DNA of 64,000 bases from Endozoicomonas sp. 8E (GCF_032883915.1 NZ_CP120717.1:7106001-7170000); one strand, 5' to 3'; shown: positions 45,427-55,990, counted from the first letter of the stretch. Program-made: numbers and translations. The notes: generated by a model not told the origin, from the letters alone.

Positions 45427-46890
45427 TCATGCCCAGGAAGGTACATATCTGGCATTCCTTCTGCCCTGGTTTTCATCAAAAGGACGAATCAATTGGGCTC
45501 CAAGCGCGTCTCGGATCACCCTGGAAACTATGGCGCTATTTTTCGGATCAATGCCAAAACGCTCCCTGAGTGAAGCATTGGTCATCTGACCCCGTTCGAC
45601 CCATTTCAGGCAGGCATGCTGATAGCAAGCACGAATACGGTCACCTTGATCCATCTCGTTGAGATTTTTATGGGCAAATAAAACCACTTGCGTGAAGTCT
45701 TCTCCGGTCTCGAACAATGGGGCAGGCAACTGGAACAGTTCTGTCTGGGCCACCACCTTATCGATGCCACTGCCACGCTCTTCACAAATGCCCGCTCTTC
45801 TCAGCAAAGAAGCCATCCCTTCATTGCGGGAACGGGGAGGACTGTCCAGAAAGCGAGCTGTATCCACCAGAGGTTTTCCCGGGTTGGTAATCTCCATCCG
45901 ATCTTCAAAGATCTCTACCATTGGGCTGGTACCCATGAAAAAAAGATCCTGATGGATCAGGGCATTGGCCACCAGCTCTCGAATGGCCAGTTCTGGATAC
46001 ATTGGGGTGTCTTTGCGAAGAGCCTGCCCTATCACCTCATTACGAGGCAGCTGTGTATTGATAAAACTAATCAAACCTTCAAAGCCACTGGCGTAGCCTT
46101 TGCTGCCTACTTGTTCGCGAAGGGTTTCCAGCTTGTTCTTGCCTCTATAGACAATGACACGGATGGCTTTACGTTTAAGTTTCTTGAATTGCCCCAGATC
46201 CTTGGCAAACAGCAAGGCTCCCAAGTGGGTAATATTCCAGGCTCCGGATTCGTTAGCCGTAATCAGCTCGTCCTGCTCTAACTTTTCCAGAATACCGGCC
46301 CTGTTGTCAGGCAAAGGCAGTTCGAGCAAATAAAAATAGGTGGGGTAATCCAGCAGCGCCAATACCTCCTGGTCATCCACCTGCTCAAGGGCCGGTAGTT
46401 CTTCGAACGGTGTCGCATCAAAGACCCGCCAAAGTTCCCGCTCCTTTTCCGGAAACGCCTTCAGCTTTTTCTTGTAGCTCCCTATCCGGATAAACTCGGT
46501 AGCGTCGAACTGAACCGGGGTATGGGCTGCTTTGGCAATCTCCAGAATGACAACCGGTTTGTCATCAACGGTAAGGCTATGAAATTCGAAGTGAATGCGA
46601 GGCGACAGCTTCTGCAACAGCCAGCTTTCCAGCTCCTGCTGCCCACGTCGGGCGGTTGCTGGCACAAAGTCCGTACCAATCACTTCATGGTCAGCATCGT
46701 TGATCCCCCAGACCAGATAGCCATTGGTCTTGCCCGCCAGGGCAGCGCCATTGCTCAGGGCGGATATATATTCCCCCAGATCATCGGCCTTGATCTGGTT
46801 ATGCTTGAACTCAACCCACTCGGTTTCAGCCGGTAACGCCAGCAACTCCCGCAATAGTCCTTGCAAATACTGCTCCGGCGGTTCACTCAT
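45427..46890 (-). CDS. AlbA_2/Schlafen-type DNA-binding protein in the RM operon
   Basis: 487 residues. The N-terminal AlbA_2 domain has ETEWVEFKHN and ISALSNGAALAGKTNGYLVWGI. The middle region resembles the RecG-like/HATPase C-terminal part of this family: ELAIRELVANALIHQDLF, MEITNPGKPL, and NEGMASLLRRAGICEERGSG. A winged-helix C-terminus follows. Such proteins are frequent in type I restriction loci and are annotated as transcriptional regulators or ATP-binding proteins. Lies between hsdS and hsdR on the same strand. Confidence 0.85.
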   Translation of the reverse strand: MSEPPEQYLQGLLRELLALPAETEWVEFKHNQIKADDLGEYISALSNGAALAGKTNGYLVWGINDADHEVIGTDFVPATARRGQQELESWLLQKLSPRIHFEFHSLTVDDKPVVILEIAKAAHTPVQFDATEFIRIGSYKKKLKAFPEKERELWRVFDATPFEELPALEQVDDQEVLALLDYPTYFYLLELPLPDNRAGILEKLEQDELITANESGAWNITHLGALLFAKDLGQFKKLKRKAIRVIVYRGKNKLETLREQVGSKGYASGFEGLISFINTQLPRNEVIGQALRKDTPMYPELAIRELVANALIHQDLFFMGTSPMVEIFEDRMEITNPGKPLVDTARFLDSPPRSRNEGMASLLRRAGICEERGSGIDKVVAQTELFQLPAPLFETGEDFTQVVLFAHKNLNEMDQGDRIRACYQHACLKWVERGQMTNASLRERFGIDPKNSAIVSRVIRDALGAQLIRPFDENQGRRNARYVPSWA

Positions 46891-46942
46891 CCACGCTCCT
46901 CCTGATAGAACACTTCCAGTGTAATGCTATTCATGGTCAGTC

Positions 46943-48253
46943 TCATGCTACCTTTACCCGAATCTGCCCGGTCAGCAGTTTTTGCATCAAGCCCTTTTTT
47001 AGTTGTTGGGTTTGGGTTTTCTTGTCTGTTAGACAATCAAGCTTACGGTCAACAGTGGAAATGATTTTCGCCATTTCCACTTGTTCTTCAATAGCCGGTA
47101 GAACAACCGGAAACGCTTTCAACTGTGTAGAATTAATACTTGCTAAATTAGTAGTCTGCTTGGCGCATCCCATGAAATAGCGTTTCCCATAGGCGCTTCC
47201 GGCAAGACTCGTTAAGTATTTCGGCAGTAGTACATCTTGCTGACAACGTACGGCAAAAACATGGTTCTGGTGTAAGCAATGCTCTATCTGGCCGTTCCAG
47301 ACATCACCACGACCCAATTTATCGACATCCCCGCCCTCAGTCATCAATACATCACCTGACTTCAGGGCATATCTATAGTACTGAGTCTTCTCTATTTGAA
47401 TGGTTTTTATTTCATCCAAATCAAGGTAACCATCTTTTACATTCGCTACTCGAAGATAAGGTAAAATTATGGACTCTTTGAGCCCTTTTTTACCCTTCGC
47501 CACACCGGTTCGAACTTCAGCGACTTGCGATAGCGGCACTCGCTGCCACCTAACAGGAATCCGACCCAACTCTAAGTCCTTGAACTCAGTGTGAGGTTGC
47601 CAGTTCCCATCGGCATCCTGCGTACCCACACCCACGGAAAAGAGCTTTTGCATCAGCCCTTTTTTCAGGGTCTGGGTGGCGGCGATCTGCTGGTCGATCA
47701 GGGTCAGTTTGCTGTCCACTGTGGACAGAATTTGGGCTATTTTTTTTTGTTCGGGGAGGGGGGGAAGACCAAACTCCACAGCTCCAACAATTGCAGTATT
47801 GAGATTTCCCTGCGTACCAATTTGTTTATATGACTTAAATTCTTCAGTTTTTGAGCAGAGAAAGTAATACCAATGTTCACGGTCGATAGCACTTGATAGA
47901 CCATCAAACCACACAAAGCCATCATGAATGCAAACATCGGTATCAACAATAATTGGAACTCCGATAGTTGCACATATTGTCAGGATCACCTCTCCAACAT
48001 TAATCCGAACGCTCTTTTCTACGCCAGCATCTGATAAAAAGTCTACAGTTGTTTTCAAGTATTTATTGGCTTGCGTCACATCTGAAATACGAACCCAACC
48101 AACCTCTCCTCCAAACCATTTTGGATCACTAATTGGTCGTGGAGAAGCTCCGCGCTTAACGTTACAAAGCTTGCTTATAGTAGTGTATTCCCAATCAACG
48201 GGTAAAATTCCAACAGGGCTCTCTTTATACCCTTCAGGCTGCATAACTCCCAT
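46943..48253 (-). CDS. hsdS: Type I restriction specificity subunit
   Basis: 436 residues from the ATG at 48253, which shares its A with the hsdM stop; GGAGG lies 7 bases upstream. Two target recognition domains, each followed by a conserved coiled-coil spacer: PPLPEQKKIAQILSTVDSKL then TLKKGLMQKLF near residues 170-205, and LPAIEEQVEMAKIISTVDRKL then QLKKGLMQKLL near the C-terminus. It decides the DNA sequence that the system methylates and restricts. Confidence 0.95.
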   Translation of the reverse strand: MGVMQPEGYKESPVGILPVDWEYTTISKLCNVKRGASPRPISDPKWFGGEVGWVRISDVTQANKYLKTTVDFLSDAGVEKSVRINVGEVILTICATIGVPIIVDTDVCIHDGFVWFDGLSSAIDREHWYYFLCSKTEEFKSYKQIGTQGNLNTAIVGAVEFGLPPLPEQKKIAQILSTVDSKLTLIDQQIAATQTLKKGLMQKLFSVGVGTQDADGNWQPHTEFKDLELGRIPVRWQRVPLSQVAEVRTGVAKGKKGLKESIILPYLRVANVKDGYLDLDEIKTIQIEKTQYYRYALKSGDVLMTEGGDVDKLGRGDVWNGQIEHCLHQNHVFAVRCQQDVLLPKYLTSLAGSAYGKRYFMGCAKQTTNLASINSTQLKAFPVVLPAIEEQVEMAKIISTVDRKLDCLTDKKTQTQQLKKGLMQKLLTGQIRVKVA

Positions 48254-49902
48254 CACGCCACCTCCGTACCTGGATTCCCGCCTTCGCGGGAATGACGGGT
48301 GGAAGTTAAACCCAATTCCTCTAGGTACCCATCCAGCTCCGCATCCACTTCTGCCAACTGCCCACTGATCACTCCCAACTCTGTTAAAACAGATGGTATA
48401 TCAACTGCAGGCTCCGGCTCCGAAGTATCAATATACCGGGCAATATTCAGGTTAAAATCGTTCTCTTCAATTTCGGCCAGCTCTACCACACGGCAGTATT
48501 TCTCTTCTTCGGCATTGTTGTGGAAGGCAGCACTGTGAGCATCATGGATATGTTCAATATCTTCCGGTCGCAGGCTGTTCTGGTTTTTACCTTCGGCAAA
48601 CTCCCGGCTGGCGTCGATAAAGATCACTCGATTCTTCAGGTTCTCGGGCTTCTGCTTGTTAAGGATCAGTACACAGGCGGGAATGCCGGTATTGTAGAAC
48701 AGGGCAGAAGGCAGGCCGATAATGGCTTCGATGCGGTCACCGGGAAGCTCTTTGGTGCCCTGGAGCAGGCCGGTGCGAATTTTCCCTTCTTCACCTCCAC
48801 GAAACAGCACACCGTGGGGCAGCACTACGGCCATTCGCCCATTCTCTTTCAGACTGGCCAGCATATGCTGAACAAAGGCCAGGTCAGCGTAACCACGGGG
48901 TGGTATGCCGTAGCCCATTCGCCCGAACGGGTCTTTGACCTCTTTCTTGTAACTGGGCGGCACTTCCTTTTCCTTACCGTTTTTGTCGATTTTTTTTGGG
49001 CGGTTAACTTCAACAGGTGTCCACCAGCTTTTGGCAGAAAACGGCGGATTGGCAATCACCCGGTCAAAACATTTAATGCCATCTTGTTCACGATGCAGCG
49101 GTTTCACCAGGGTATCGCCCCGTTCCAGCTCAGCACGCATGTTGTGCAGAAAAAGGTTCAGTTTTCCGATGGCCCAGGTGCCCAGGTTCTTTTCCTGACC
49201 ATAAAGCACTGCATTGGGTTGCCCAGCAATAATACCGCCTGGCTGTTGAGAAACATGATGGGCACTTTCCACCAGCATACCGCCACTGCCAAAGGTTGGG
49301 TCATAGACCGTATGTCCCGGCTGAGGGTCCAACAGATTTACCAGCAATTGTACAACGGGTTTTGGGGTATAGAACTCCCCACCTTTTTTACCGGCGTCGT
49401 CAGCGAACTGTTTGATCAGGTATTCGTAGGCATCGCCCAGCATATCTGCCTTGTACAGGCTGTTATTACCCAGATTGTACTGGTTAAAGTGGCGCAGCAG
49501 ACGAGAGAGCAAGGTATCACCCAACTTGGCCTTGTCACCAAACTGAATGGCGGTCAGCACTCCTTCCAGGTAGCTGTTTTGGGCTTCAATATCGCCAAAG
49601 GCTTCATCAATGGCTTCACCAATGCTCTCCGTGCGACTGGTGATAAAACCCCAGCGGGCGTGCTCAGGTACAAAGTAATCGCCATCTTCCTGTTCTATTT
49701 CAATGGCTTCTTCACGGGAGCATTCTTCGTCGGCCATTATAGCGTCGACCTGCTCTTCAAAGACATCGTTAAACCGTTTCAGGAAAATCAGGCCGAAAAT
49801 GTAGTTTTTGAAGTCAGAGCTGTCGATGGAACCGCGCATGATGTTGGCAGATTCCCAGAGCCAGGATTCAAGGGTTTCTAGGGTAAGCTTTTCCTGAGAC
49901 AT
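48253..49902 (-). CDS. hsdM: Type I restriction DNA methyltransferase subunit
   Basis: 549 residues. N-terminal HsdM_N domain (LESWLWESANIMRGS, FGLIFLKRFNDVFEEQ), then an N6-adenine methyltransferase domain with GEFYTPKPVVQLLV, DPTFGSGGMLV near residue 203 and the catalytic NPPF near 283. The last 14 or so residues (RHSREGGNPGTEVA) are translated from a dispersed palindromic repeat that has invaded the 3' end. First gene of the RM operon. Confidence 0.95.
   Translation of the reverse strand: MSQEKLTLETLESWLWESANIMRGSIDSSDFKNYIFGLIFLKRFNDVFEEQVDAIMADEECSREEAIEIEQEDGDYFVPEHARWGFITSRTESIGEAIDEAFGDIEAQNSYLEGVLTAIQFGDKAKLGDTLLSRLLRHFNQYNLGNNSLYKADMLGDAYEYLIKQFADDAGKKGGEFYTPKPVVQLLVNLLDPQPGHTVYDPTFGSGGMLVESAHHVSQQPGGIIAGQPNAVLYGQEKNLGTWAIGKLNLFLHNMRAELERGDTLVKPLHREQDGIKCFDRVIANPPFSAKSWWTPVEVNRPKKIDKNGKEKEVPPSYKKEVKDPFGRMGYGIPPRGYADLAFVQHMLASLKENGRMAVVLPHGVLFRGGEEGKIRTGLLQGTKELPGDRIEAIIGLPSALFYNTGIPACVLILNKQKPENLKNRVIFIDASREFAEGKNQNSLRPEDIEHIHDAHSAAFHNNAEEEKYCRVVELAEIEENDFNLNIARYIDTSEPEPAVDIPSVLTELGVISGQLAEVDAELDGYLEELGLTSTRHSREGGNPGTEVA
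48272..48297. repeat. CATTCCCGCG-type hairpin repeat inside hsdM
   Basis: GGATTCCCGCCTTCGCGGGAATGACG is the same palindrome as at 21413-21438, 21522-21545 and in 22975-23120. Here it lies in frame within the hsdM 3' end. Confidence 0.8.
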
Positions 49903-50047
49903 GTAGGGTAACCGGTTGGGTTGTTAGCCATTTGCTGGAGATGATGTGTTCAGCAGGGATACGGCCAATGACTGATTGATAATCGGGTTAGATTACAGGA
50001 AAGGTGACGCTTATAGAATGACTTCATTAGAGAAACTGGCCCAGCCA

Positions 50048-51454
50048 TCAGGCCAGCTCCCGATAGTGTTGAATGTCCACCACTGTGCGATCTTCATCGC
50101 AGGTACTTGAGCCGTTGAGAATACTGCCCAGATAATCATCATAAATTTTGGCAACATCCCGCTTTTCTTCCAGCCGGTCATCATGGTCATAGTGCCTGGA
50201 CTCTACGCTGCCATCTTCCCGGCTCTGTAAAAGGTAGCGATGCTCTTTCAATACCCTTCGGTCAGTAAAAAGCCGGGTGCAGGTTCTTCTCAAATCCTTG
50301 GCGGTGAAGCGCTCCGGAACCCACTGTCCTTCAGTGACAGTCCGATCCTGCAAGCTGTCGTTATACTCACTCACTAGTGATCCCAGATTAGATACATCGA
50401 TGGGTGATTTCCCGGTAATCATAAAAGGTCCACTGAAATCACCTGCTATTTTACGAGCCTCTTCCAGTATTGAGAGTGCCCTGTCAGTCAGTGGAATCAC
50501 TCGTTTCTTGGGTACTGCATTTTTTCCCTTGGTATCGATGAATCTCAGCACTCTCCTGTGCCAGTCAATATCTGTCCATTGAATATGGTTGAGCTGCTCC
50601 GGGCGATTGCCATAACAGGCCAGACAAAACTTCAACAAGAGGCCATAGAGCGGACTCCAAGTTTGTTTGAATTGCTCCAGGTCATGCCATAACCGACAAA
50701 TCTCGGCATTAGATAAAGTACGATCCCTCACTCGCTCAAACTCTGCGTACTTGGGAATGGCTGTGACAGGATTGAACTGAATATGAAAGCGCTTACCACT
50801 TTCCAGTTGATGCCTGGGGTCATAATCAGACTTCATGCCAAAGTTAAAGGCCGCCATCAGAAAGCTTCTGAAGCGGTTGTACTTTGTAGTGACTTTACGC
50901 TCCAGCATACGGCGAAAGACCGGCATCAGGTCTTCGGTGGTAATGTCATTAGACTTGCGACTGCATAATTTTGGGAAAGGTGATAGTAAGTCAAAGGACA
51001 AGCAATTCTTGACATCCCTGGAGGAAGCTGCTGACCGACGCTCAAGACTGGCCACATAAGATTCACACAAGTCTTTCAAGCTGCCCAGTTTGGCTTCCAT
51101 TTCCGCTTGCTTCTTTTGAGCTTCCTGCTGGCGAAGACGCTCAAGCTGATCCAGCTCCAGGTACTCTTTTAAATCGACAGGCGCAATCTCCTTTTTAAGT
51201 CTGGCCAGCTCTCTGGCCTTATCCCGGATTTCAGGCAGGGTCATGCCAACTTTTGCTGCCTGACCATAGCGCCCAATGGCAAGTGTCCTGTCCTTTCCTT
51301 GATGACGATAACGGTAATAAGCTTCAACCTCTTGCCCCTGTTGCTTAAAAATGAGAGTACCTTCCCCTCGACCTCCCAGTGGTTCACTGAGCTTGGCCTT
51401 CTTCTGGCCATTAACCATCATGTTTTCGATTTGCTTTGGTGAATATTGGGTCAT
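50048..51454 (-). CDS. Tyrosine integrase of the genomic island
   Basis: 468 residues from the ATG at 51454; the longer frame runs into the attachment region. An N-terminal arm-binding-like part (GEGTLIFKQQGQEVEAYYRY) and a SAM-like core-binding domain precede the catalytic domain with Arg in YGNRPEQLNHIQW, DLRR in RFTAKDLRRTCTRLF, and the C-terminal nucleophile region DVAKIYDDYLGSIL. Lies 200 bp from attR, transcribed away from it. P4/DUF4102-like layout. Confidence 0.9.
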   Translation of the reverse strand: MTQYSPKQIENMMVNGQKKAKLSEPLGGRGEGTLIFKQQGQEVEAYYRYRHQGKDRTLAIGRYGQAAKVGMTLPEIRDKARELARLKKEIAPVDLKEYLELDQLERLRQQEAQKKQAEMEAKLGSLKDLCESYVASLERRSAASSRDVKNCLSFDLLSPFPKLCSRKSNDITTEDLMPVFRRMLERKVTTKYNRFRSFLMAAFNFGMKSDYDPRHQLESGKRFHIQFNPVTAIPKYAEFERVRDRTLSNAEICRLWHDLEQFKQTWSPLYGLLLKFCLACYGNRPEQLNHIQWTDIDWHRRVLRFIDTKGKNAVPKKRVIPLTDRALSILEEARKIAGDFSGPFMITGKSPIDVSNLGSLVSEYNDSLQDRTVTEGQWVPERFTAKDLRRTCTRLFTDRRVLKEHRYLLQSREDGSVESRHYDHDDRLEEKRDVAKIYDDYLGSILNGSSTCDEDRTVVDIQHYRELA

Positions 51455-51657
51455 TGGATAGTCCGAAGCTTTACTGCACTGATAAAAAAGTAGCAGAGAT
51501 ACGCCCGATTTAGTCCCCACTCTAGTCCCCACTTCTCTCGATATGGAGTGAGATTTTATGCTAGCGTATGAAACTGAAATTTTCTACAAACCCTATGAAC
51601 AGAGGGCTTCAGAGAGACATTATGAGTTGAAATGATATATAACGAAAAATAATAACG

Positions 51658-51709
51658 ACTGACTTGTAATCAGTGGGTCCCGAGTTCGACTCTTGGTGCC
51701 GGCACCATA
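51658..51709. repeat. attR of the genomic island
   Basis: An exact 52-bp copy of 37228-37279: the 3' part of tRNA-Thr from the anticodon arm through CCATA. It is not a complete tRNA, since the D-arm and 5' acceptor strand are missing. Confidence 0.92.
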
Positions 51710-51715
51710 TACAGC

Positions 51716-51751
51716 AAAGCCCGTAGCGTTAGTGAACACTACGGGCTTTTT
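51716..51751 (+). terminator. Terminator, probably the original one of tRNA-Thr
   Basis: AAAGCCCGTAG / CTACGGGCTTTTT: an 11-bp stem with a T-run, 7 bp after attR. Before integration it would have followed tRNA-Thr directly. Confidence 0.75.
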
Positions 51752-52240
51752 GCTTCTGGGATTTCCTATAAGTAACGCTACAGGTTATTTTCCAGATCGC
51801 CCAATATCGCAGCCTTTCAGCTTCTGTATTTACCTTCTTTTTAAGACTTGCCTCCCCGAAACCCTTCAGCATGAAAGAGTTTATCAACTTGTAGTGCTCC
51901 GGGCTTACCGCTTCAGTAGACCTATGACGGAATTCTGCATTTGAACCTCTTAAACGCAAAAAACCTGTAACCGTGGCCATTCGCTACGTATTAGAATGGG
52001 CACCGTTACAGGCCTGAAACTGACTATAGAAGAACTAAAGACAGTCACACAAATAAACGATGGCACTTATGCCATGAATAATTGCCACCTTTATTTTGGC
52101 CCTGATGCTTCTGTGAGACCTTATTCCTCAGTCTGGTTCCCATGTTCCAGTGTAGGAACCCCATAGGCTCTCTTCAGTTACTGTGCCTGACTTGTTTGGG
52201 AGATCGGGATAGGGCGTAGCCTCACAGCTACGCTCACCGG
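51752..52240. other. Region between island and first group II intron
   Basis: About 490 bp with no supported gene. An 83-codon minus-strand frame exists but shows no family features. A hairpin-like GGTTCCCATG...GTAGGAACC lies near 52135-52170. It is probably decayed or intergenic sequence. Confidence 0.35.
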
Positions 52241-52277
52241 GTAGAAGGAGCTACCAATTGTAGCTCCAACCCCCTCA

Positions 52278-52310
52278 GATCCCGGCGTGCGGATTTCCCG
52301 CACCGGGCTC
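52278..52310 (-). ncRNA. Domain V of group II intron 1
   Basis: A 33-base hairpin with the catalytic AGCC start and GGAAAT tip region, typical of group II domain V, just downstream of the reverse transcriptase gene. Confidence 0.75.
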
Positions 52311-52323
52311 TTCGATATTTGAC

Positions 52324-53630
52324 TCACAGCACAGCCATGGATTTCATTGCCATAAAAGGCAGCATCATCCTCGGTTTCTGTAACGGCAGAAGCTGCTTGA
52401 GATTATGGTACTTTTCCCATGGAATCTTGCCTTTCCGGCATCGGCTACACAGCATCTTGTACCAGTAGCGGTCAACAAACCGGTAAAGCTTCTCCATACT
52501 TCGGAAGTTTCCTCCCAGACCGTAATACGCATAATGCCCTCTCAACCGTCGATTGATCGCTGTCACTTGTTCGTGCAGCGGATCATGGCGTATTCGTCTC
52601 AGCAGTTCCTTCAGTTTGGCTATGCTGCGTCTTAGGCGGGATTTTTCCGTTCTCCTTCCCACCATGAAGTTTCCTTTCAGATTCCTTGTGCAGTAGTGCG
52701 TAAAGCCAAGGAAGTAAACCGTCTCCGATCGTCTTCCCCACGACTGGCAAAACGTCCGAACCTGACTAACCGGGTTTTATCCGGCTCCAGTTTCAACGCA
52801 AATTTCTCCAGTCGCTGTGGCAGCACATTCATGAACCGCTCCGCATCACTGCGATACTGAAAACACACCACAAAGTCATCAATGTACCTGATCAGCCATG
52901 CCTCGCCTTTTAGCCGGGGCTTGACCTTGCACTCGAACCAGAGGTCAAGCACATAATGCAGGTACAGGTTGCTCAGAACTACGCTGATCGGCCCACCCTG
53001 AGGCGTACCTTCTTCACACTCTTGCAACTCCCCGGCCTCCATCACCCCGGCTTTCAACCAGCGCCGTATAAGGTTCAGAATTCTGGGATCACCGACCCGG
53101 TGTTCCACAAAACGAAGCAGCCATCCATGGTCAAGACTCCCAAAGAAATTCTTCAAGTCCGCTTCCAGCACCCAGCTGACCTTTCGGCCTGAAACCACCT
53201 CGTTAAAAGTGGACAGGGCATGGTGCGCTCCCAGTCGTGGCCTGCCACCCATGGAACAGGGCAAAAAGTCCTGCTCATAAATAGCATTCAGCACATCAGC
53301 AACACTTCGCTGCAAAGCCCGGTCATTGATGCAGGGAACACCCAGAGGGCGCTTTTCCTTTTTCCCCGGCTTGGGTATCCATGCCCTTTTGACCGGCGGT
53401 GCCTTGTAGCCTTGCCGATGGATAGACGTCAGTGTCTGTTGCAACCACCGCTTAAAGTCTTTCTTTGTCTCTTCGACAGTCAGCCCATCGACTCCGGGCG
53501 ATGTGTTGTGTGGAATCTTGTTCAGATTCATACACAGGCTCGCCGGGGTAATATGATGTGCCAGACTTGTGAAGCGAAGTTTCGGATAACTCCGGGCTTT
53601 CGCTGCTACCCTCTCCAGTCCCGTTGCCAT
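52324..53630 (-). pseudogene. Group II intron reverse transcriptase/maturase, frameshifted
   Basis: Two frames make one protein. The first (53630-52677) has the RT domain: TSPGVDGLTVEE, RPLGVPCINDRALQRSV, DLKNFFGSLDH, GTPQGGPISVVLSNLYLHY and the active site YIDD (usually YADD). The second (52665-52324) has the maturase/GIIM part, RLRGHYAYYGLGGNFRSM. The frame is lost near 52690, where FLGFTHYCTRNLKGNFMVG would be restored by one extra base in a T-run. Inactive unless a sequencing error. Confidence 0.85.
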
Positions 53631-54171
53631 GGCTGGTTTACCTTCTCACTGCGTAAAAGACCGTAACTCCCTCAGATGTGGAGCCCATGTTTCCCTGGAA
53701 AGGCTCAAATACCGCCAGCCGCTTCCCCATGTGACGGGCTCTCCCCGCCTCGGAGTACTATCAGCTGGTCTGACTTCCTGAACGTCATCAAGTCGTTCTT
53801 GCTTTACAGGCTCGTCGGACCCTACAGGCTCCGCCTGAACGTTCAGGATCTCCCTTGTTCACGTAAAATCATTCGATAACATGCCGTGGGTACGAACCCC
53901 GGAAGCAGTCGGGATGCCTTGTCATTAGCGGAGCTCCCGACTTCCGCTTTCCCCATTGAGAGAGAAGGTCAGCCACTTCAACCACGTTCAATTTCGGGGC
54001 TAATTATCCCTTAGCAGACGTTACGGCCTGTTATCACCCTGTCTACGCTTCGCAGTAGTCGTTACCTTCTACCACGCAAGACTCGGTACACGGCTGCCGA
54101 CCACAGCTTTACCGCGATGACCATTTCAGGTCACAAGATTTTACGCGCTTGCAAGGCGCAACTCCCACAAC

Positions 54172-54197
54172 ACCCAGCATACGGGTCCGTACTGGGC
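54172..54197 (-). ncRNA. Domain V of group II intron 2
   Basis: GCCCAGTACGGACCCGTATG and CTGGGT form the short domain V hairpin typical of this intron class, 12 bp after the RT stop. Confidence 0.7.
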
Positions 54198-54208
54198 GTT
54201 TCGGTCAG

Positions 54209-55533
54209 TTAAGCAGCCAATAATCTAATCAAACCTAATTCATCGAACCAACTATTCGGCAATGCTAAGTGCAGCGCAGGACTCCGGCTTATCCGCCAGT
54301 ACCCTTTGCTCGACCCTACTGTCTGCCTCGTCAGCTCATCACTGACTCCTCGCCTTCTTAGCTCCGCATATCGCTTCGGGCTTTTCTTCCATTGATACCA
54401 GAGCAAACTTCTCAATCGTCGCCTGATCCAGCAGTCAAAGTTTTCAAACTCCGAACGGGTTTCAACTTCTCGAAAGTAGTTCTTCCAGCCCCGTAAGTAG
54501 CGATTCAGACACTCCAATCTCTGCTCCAGTGACCGCCCGCCTTTGCGGGTTAGTTGTTTGACCTTGTCCCTGAACCGCTTGCAGGTTTTATCTGCCAGCT
54601 TCTTCCTGCCATCTCTGGTAAAGCTGTATCCCAGGAACGCCCGCCTCCATGCCTTGTCAACTGCACTTTTCGCAACGTTGACTTTTAGCTTCAGCTTACT
54701 TTCGATGTAACCAGTCAAACTTGCCATCACTCTCTCGCCTGCTTTCTGGCTTCGCACAAACACCCGACAGTCGTCAGCGTAACGTACAAACCGTAAATCA
54801 CGCTTTTCTAACTCTTTATCGAGTTCATCCAGTACGATGTTAGACAACACAGGTGAGAGCGGCCCTCCCTGAGGCACTCCTTCGGTCTGCGGTTTTACCA
54901 GCCCGTTCTCCATCACTCCGGACTGTAGGAATCGTCGAATTAAACGTAATACATCCTTGTCATCTGTGTGAACTGCCAGCTTTGCCATCAGTCGATCATG
55001 GTTAACCCGATCGAAGAATTTCGACAGGTCAATGTCCACAACCCAGTTATATCCTTCTCGGATATACGACTGAGCCTGATTAATCGCCTGATGAGCTGAC
55101 CGGTTCGGCCTGAACCCGTAACTGAAAGCTGAAAACCTTAGTTCCCACTCGGCCTGCAATACTTGCTGTATCGCTTGCTGCACCATTCGGTCTAAGGCGA
55201 TTGGTATACCCAACTGCCTTTCTCCTCCGTCCGGTTTGGGAATCAGTACTCGCCTTACGGGAGCAGGACGCCATTCTCCCTGCAAAGACATTGCCGCAGT
55301 TCATGACCATGTTCTTGTAGATGGGTGTACAACCCTTCCACTGTCATACGGTCGATGCCTGCTGCGCCTTTATTGCGTTTAACTCGCTGAAAGGCTCTTG
55401 TTAAATTATTGGGGTTGGCGATACGTTCCATCAGGCTCGTACCACCCGCCGGGCTTTCGTAATCCTGTGATACCGACACGACCTCAGCTCTCATAGCCTT
55501 GCAGCCTCCGGTTCCGCCGTGACCACTTGGCAT
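54209..55533 (-). pseudogene. Second group II intron reverse transcriptase, frameshifted
   Basis: The N-terminal part (to about 55255) reads MERIANPNNLTRAFQRVKRN and KGAAGIDRMTVEGL. The rest (from 55291) reads GEWRPAPVRRVLIPKPDGGE, YGFRPNRSAHQAI, DIDLSKFFDRVNHDRLM, GVPQGGPLSPVLSNI, active site YADD, then maturase LNRYLRGWKNYF and the C-terminal NSWFDELGLIRL. The two frames overlap at 55255-55291, indicating a single indel. A full-length group II RT otherwise. Confidence 0.85.
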
Positions 55534-55990
55534 GAGTTCCAGTGTTTTCTGGATTTGTCTGCGTCCAGTGTATCGAATAACAGAAACTACTCACCACTCT
55601 GTACCGTTCAAGCCTTCACTGACATACGCCAGCTACTATGCCATCTGCTGACTTCTGTGTGGCGGTCAAGTCACCTTACGATGGCCTCAGTCCGAAATAT
55701 CAGACACCACACAGACCTCCCGAGGTAAGTCACACCGCCTTCGCCGCACAACCGCCAGATCTACTGCCTGAATGTCCGGATGAGTATGGACTTCGTCATC
55801 ATACGCTGACTCGTCCTCACGCAAACAGCCTCATATCTGATTTCTGTTCGTCGGCTCGCGGTTTTGCTCCACACTGCCTTCAGCCTGCACCTCACGATAC
55901 AAACCTTGTGCTTCACTAGTCCTTCGCCCTCATCTGGCTGGACAGGGGACTTTCACCCCCAAGCTGTGTGACATGCTCGGCACACGTATG

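Larger units (their letters stand above)
52241..54100 (-). mobile_element. Group II intron 1 (approximate limits)
   Basis: On the minus strand: a structured 5' region (about 54100-53631), a reverse transcriptase gene (53630-52324), then domain V at 52310-52278 (GAGCCCGGTGCGGGAAATCC with complementary GCACGCCGGGATC) and a domain VI-like stem GGAGCTAC / GTAGCTCC ending near 52241. The 5' boundary could not be fixed. Confidence 0.7.
54125..55985 (-). mobile_element. Group II intron 2 (approximate limits)
   Basis: On the minus strand it starts near 55985 with GTGTGCCGAGCATGTC and the GGGGGTGAAAGTCCCC stem, continues through a conserved structured 5' region to the RT gene (55533-54209), and has domain V at 54197-54172. 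The 3' end is near 54125. It lies in tandem upstream of intron 1, same orientation. Confidence 0.75.

Noticed and set aside
48520..49881. 453-codon plus-strand ORF
   Set aside because: Antisense shadow of hsdM; no ribosome binding site or family features.
51658..51709. Possible second tRNA-Thr
   Set aside because: Only the 3' half is present; it is the attR copy.
51729..51980. 83-codon minus-strand ORF after attR
   Set aside because: No ribosome binding site or domain; it overlaps the terminator of the former tRNA locus.
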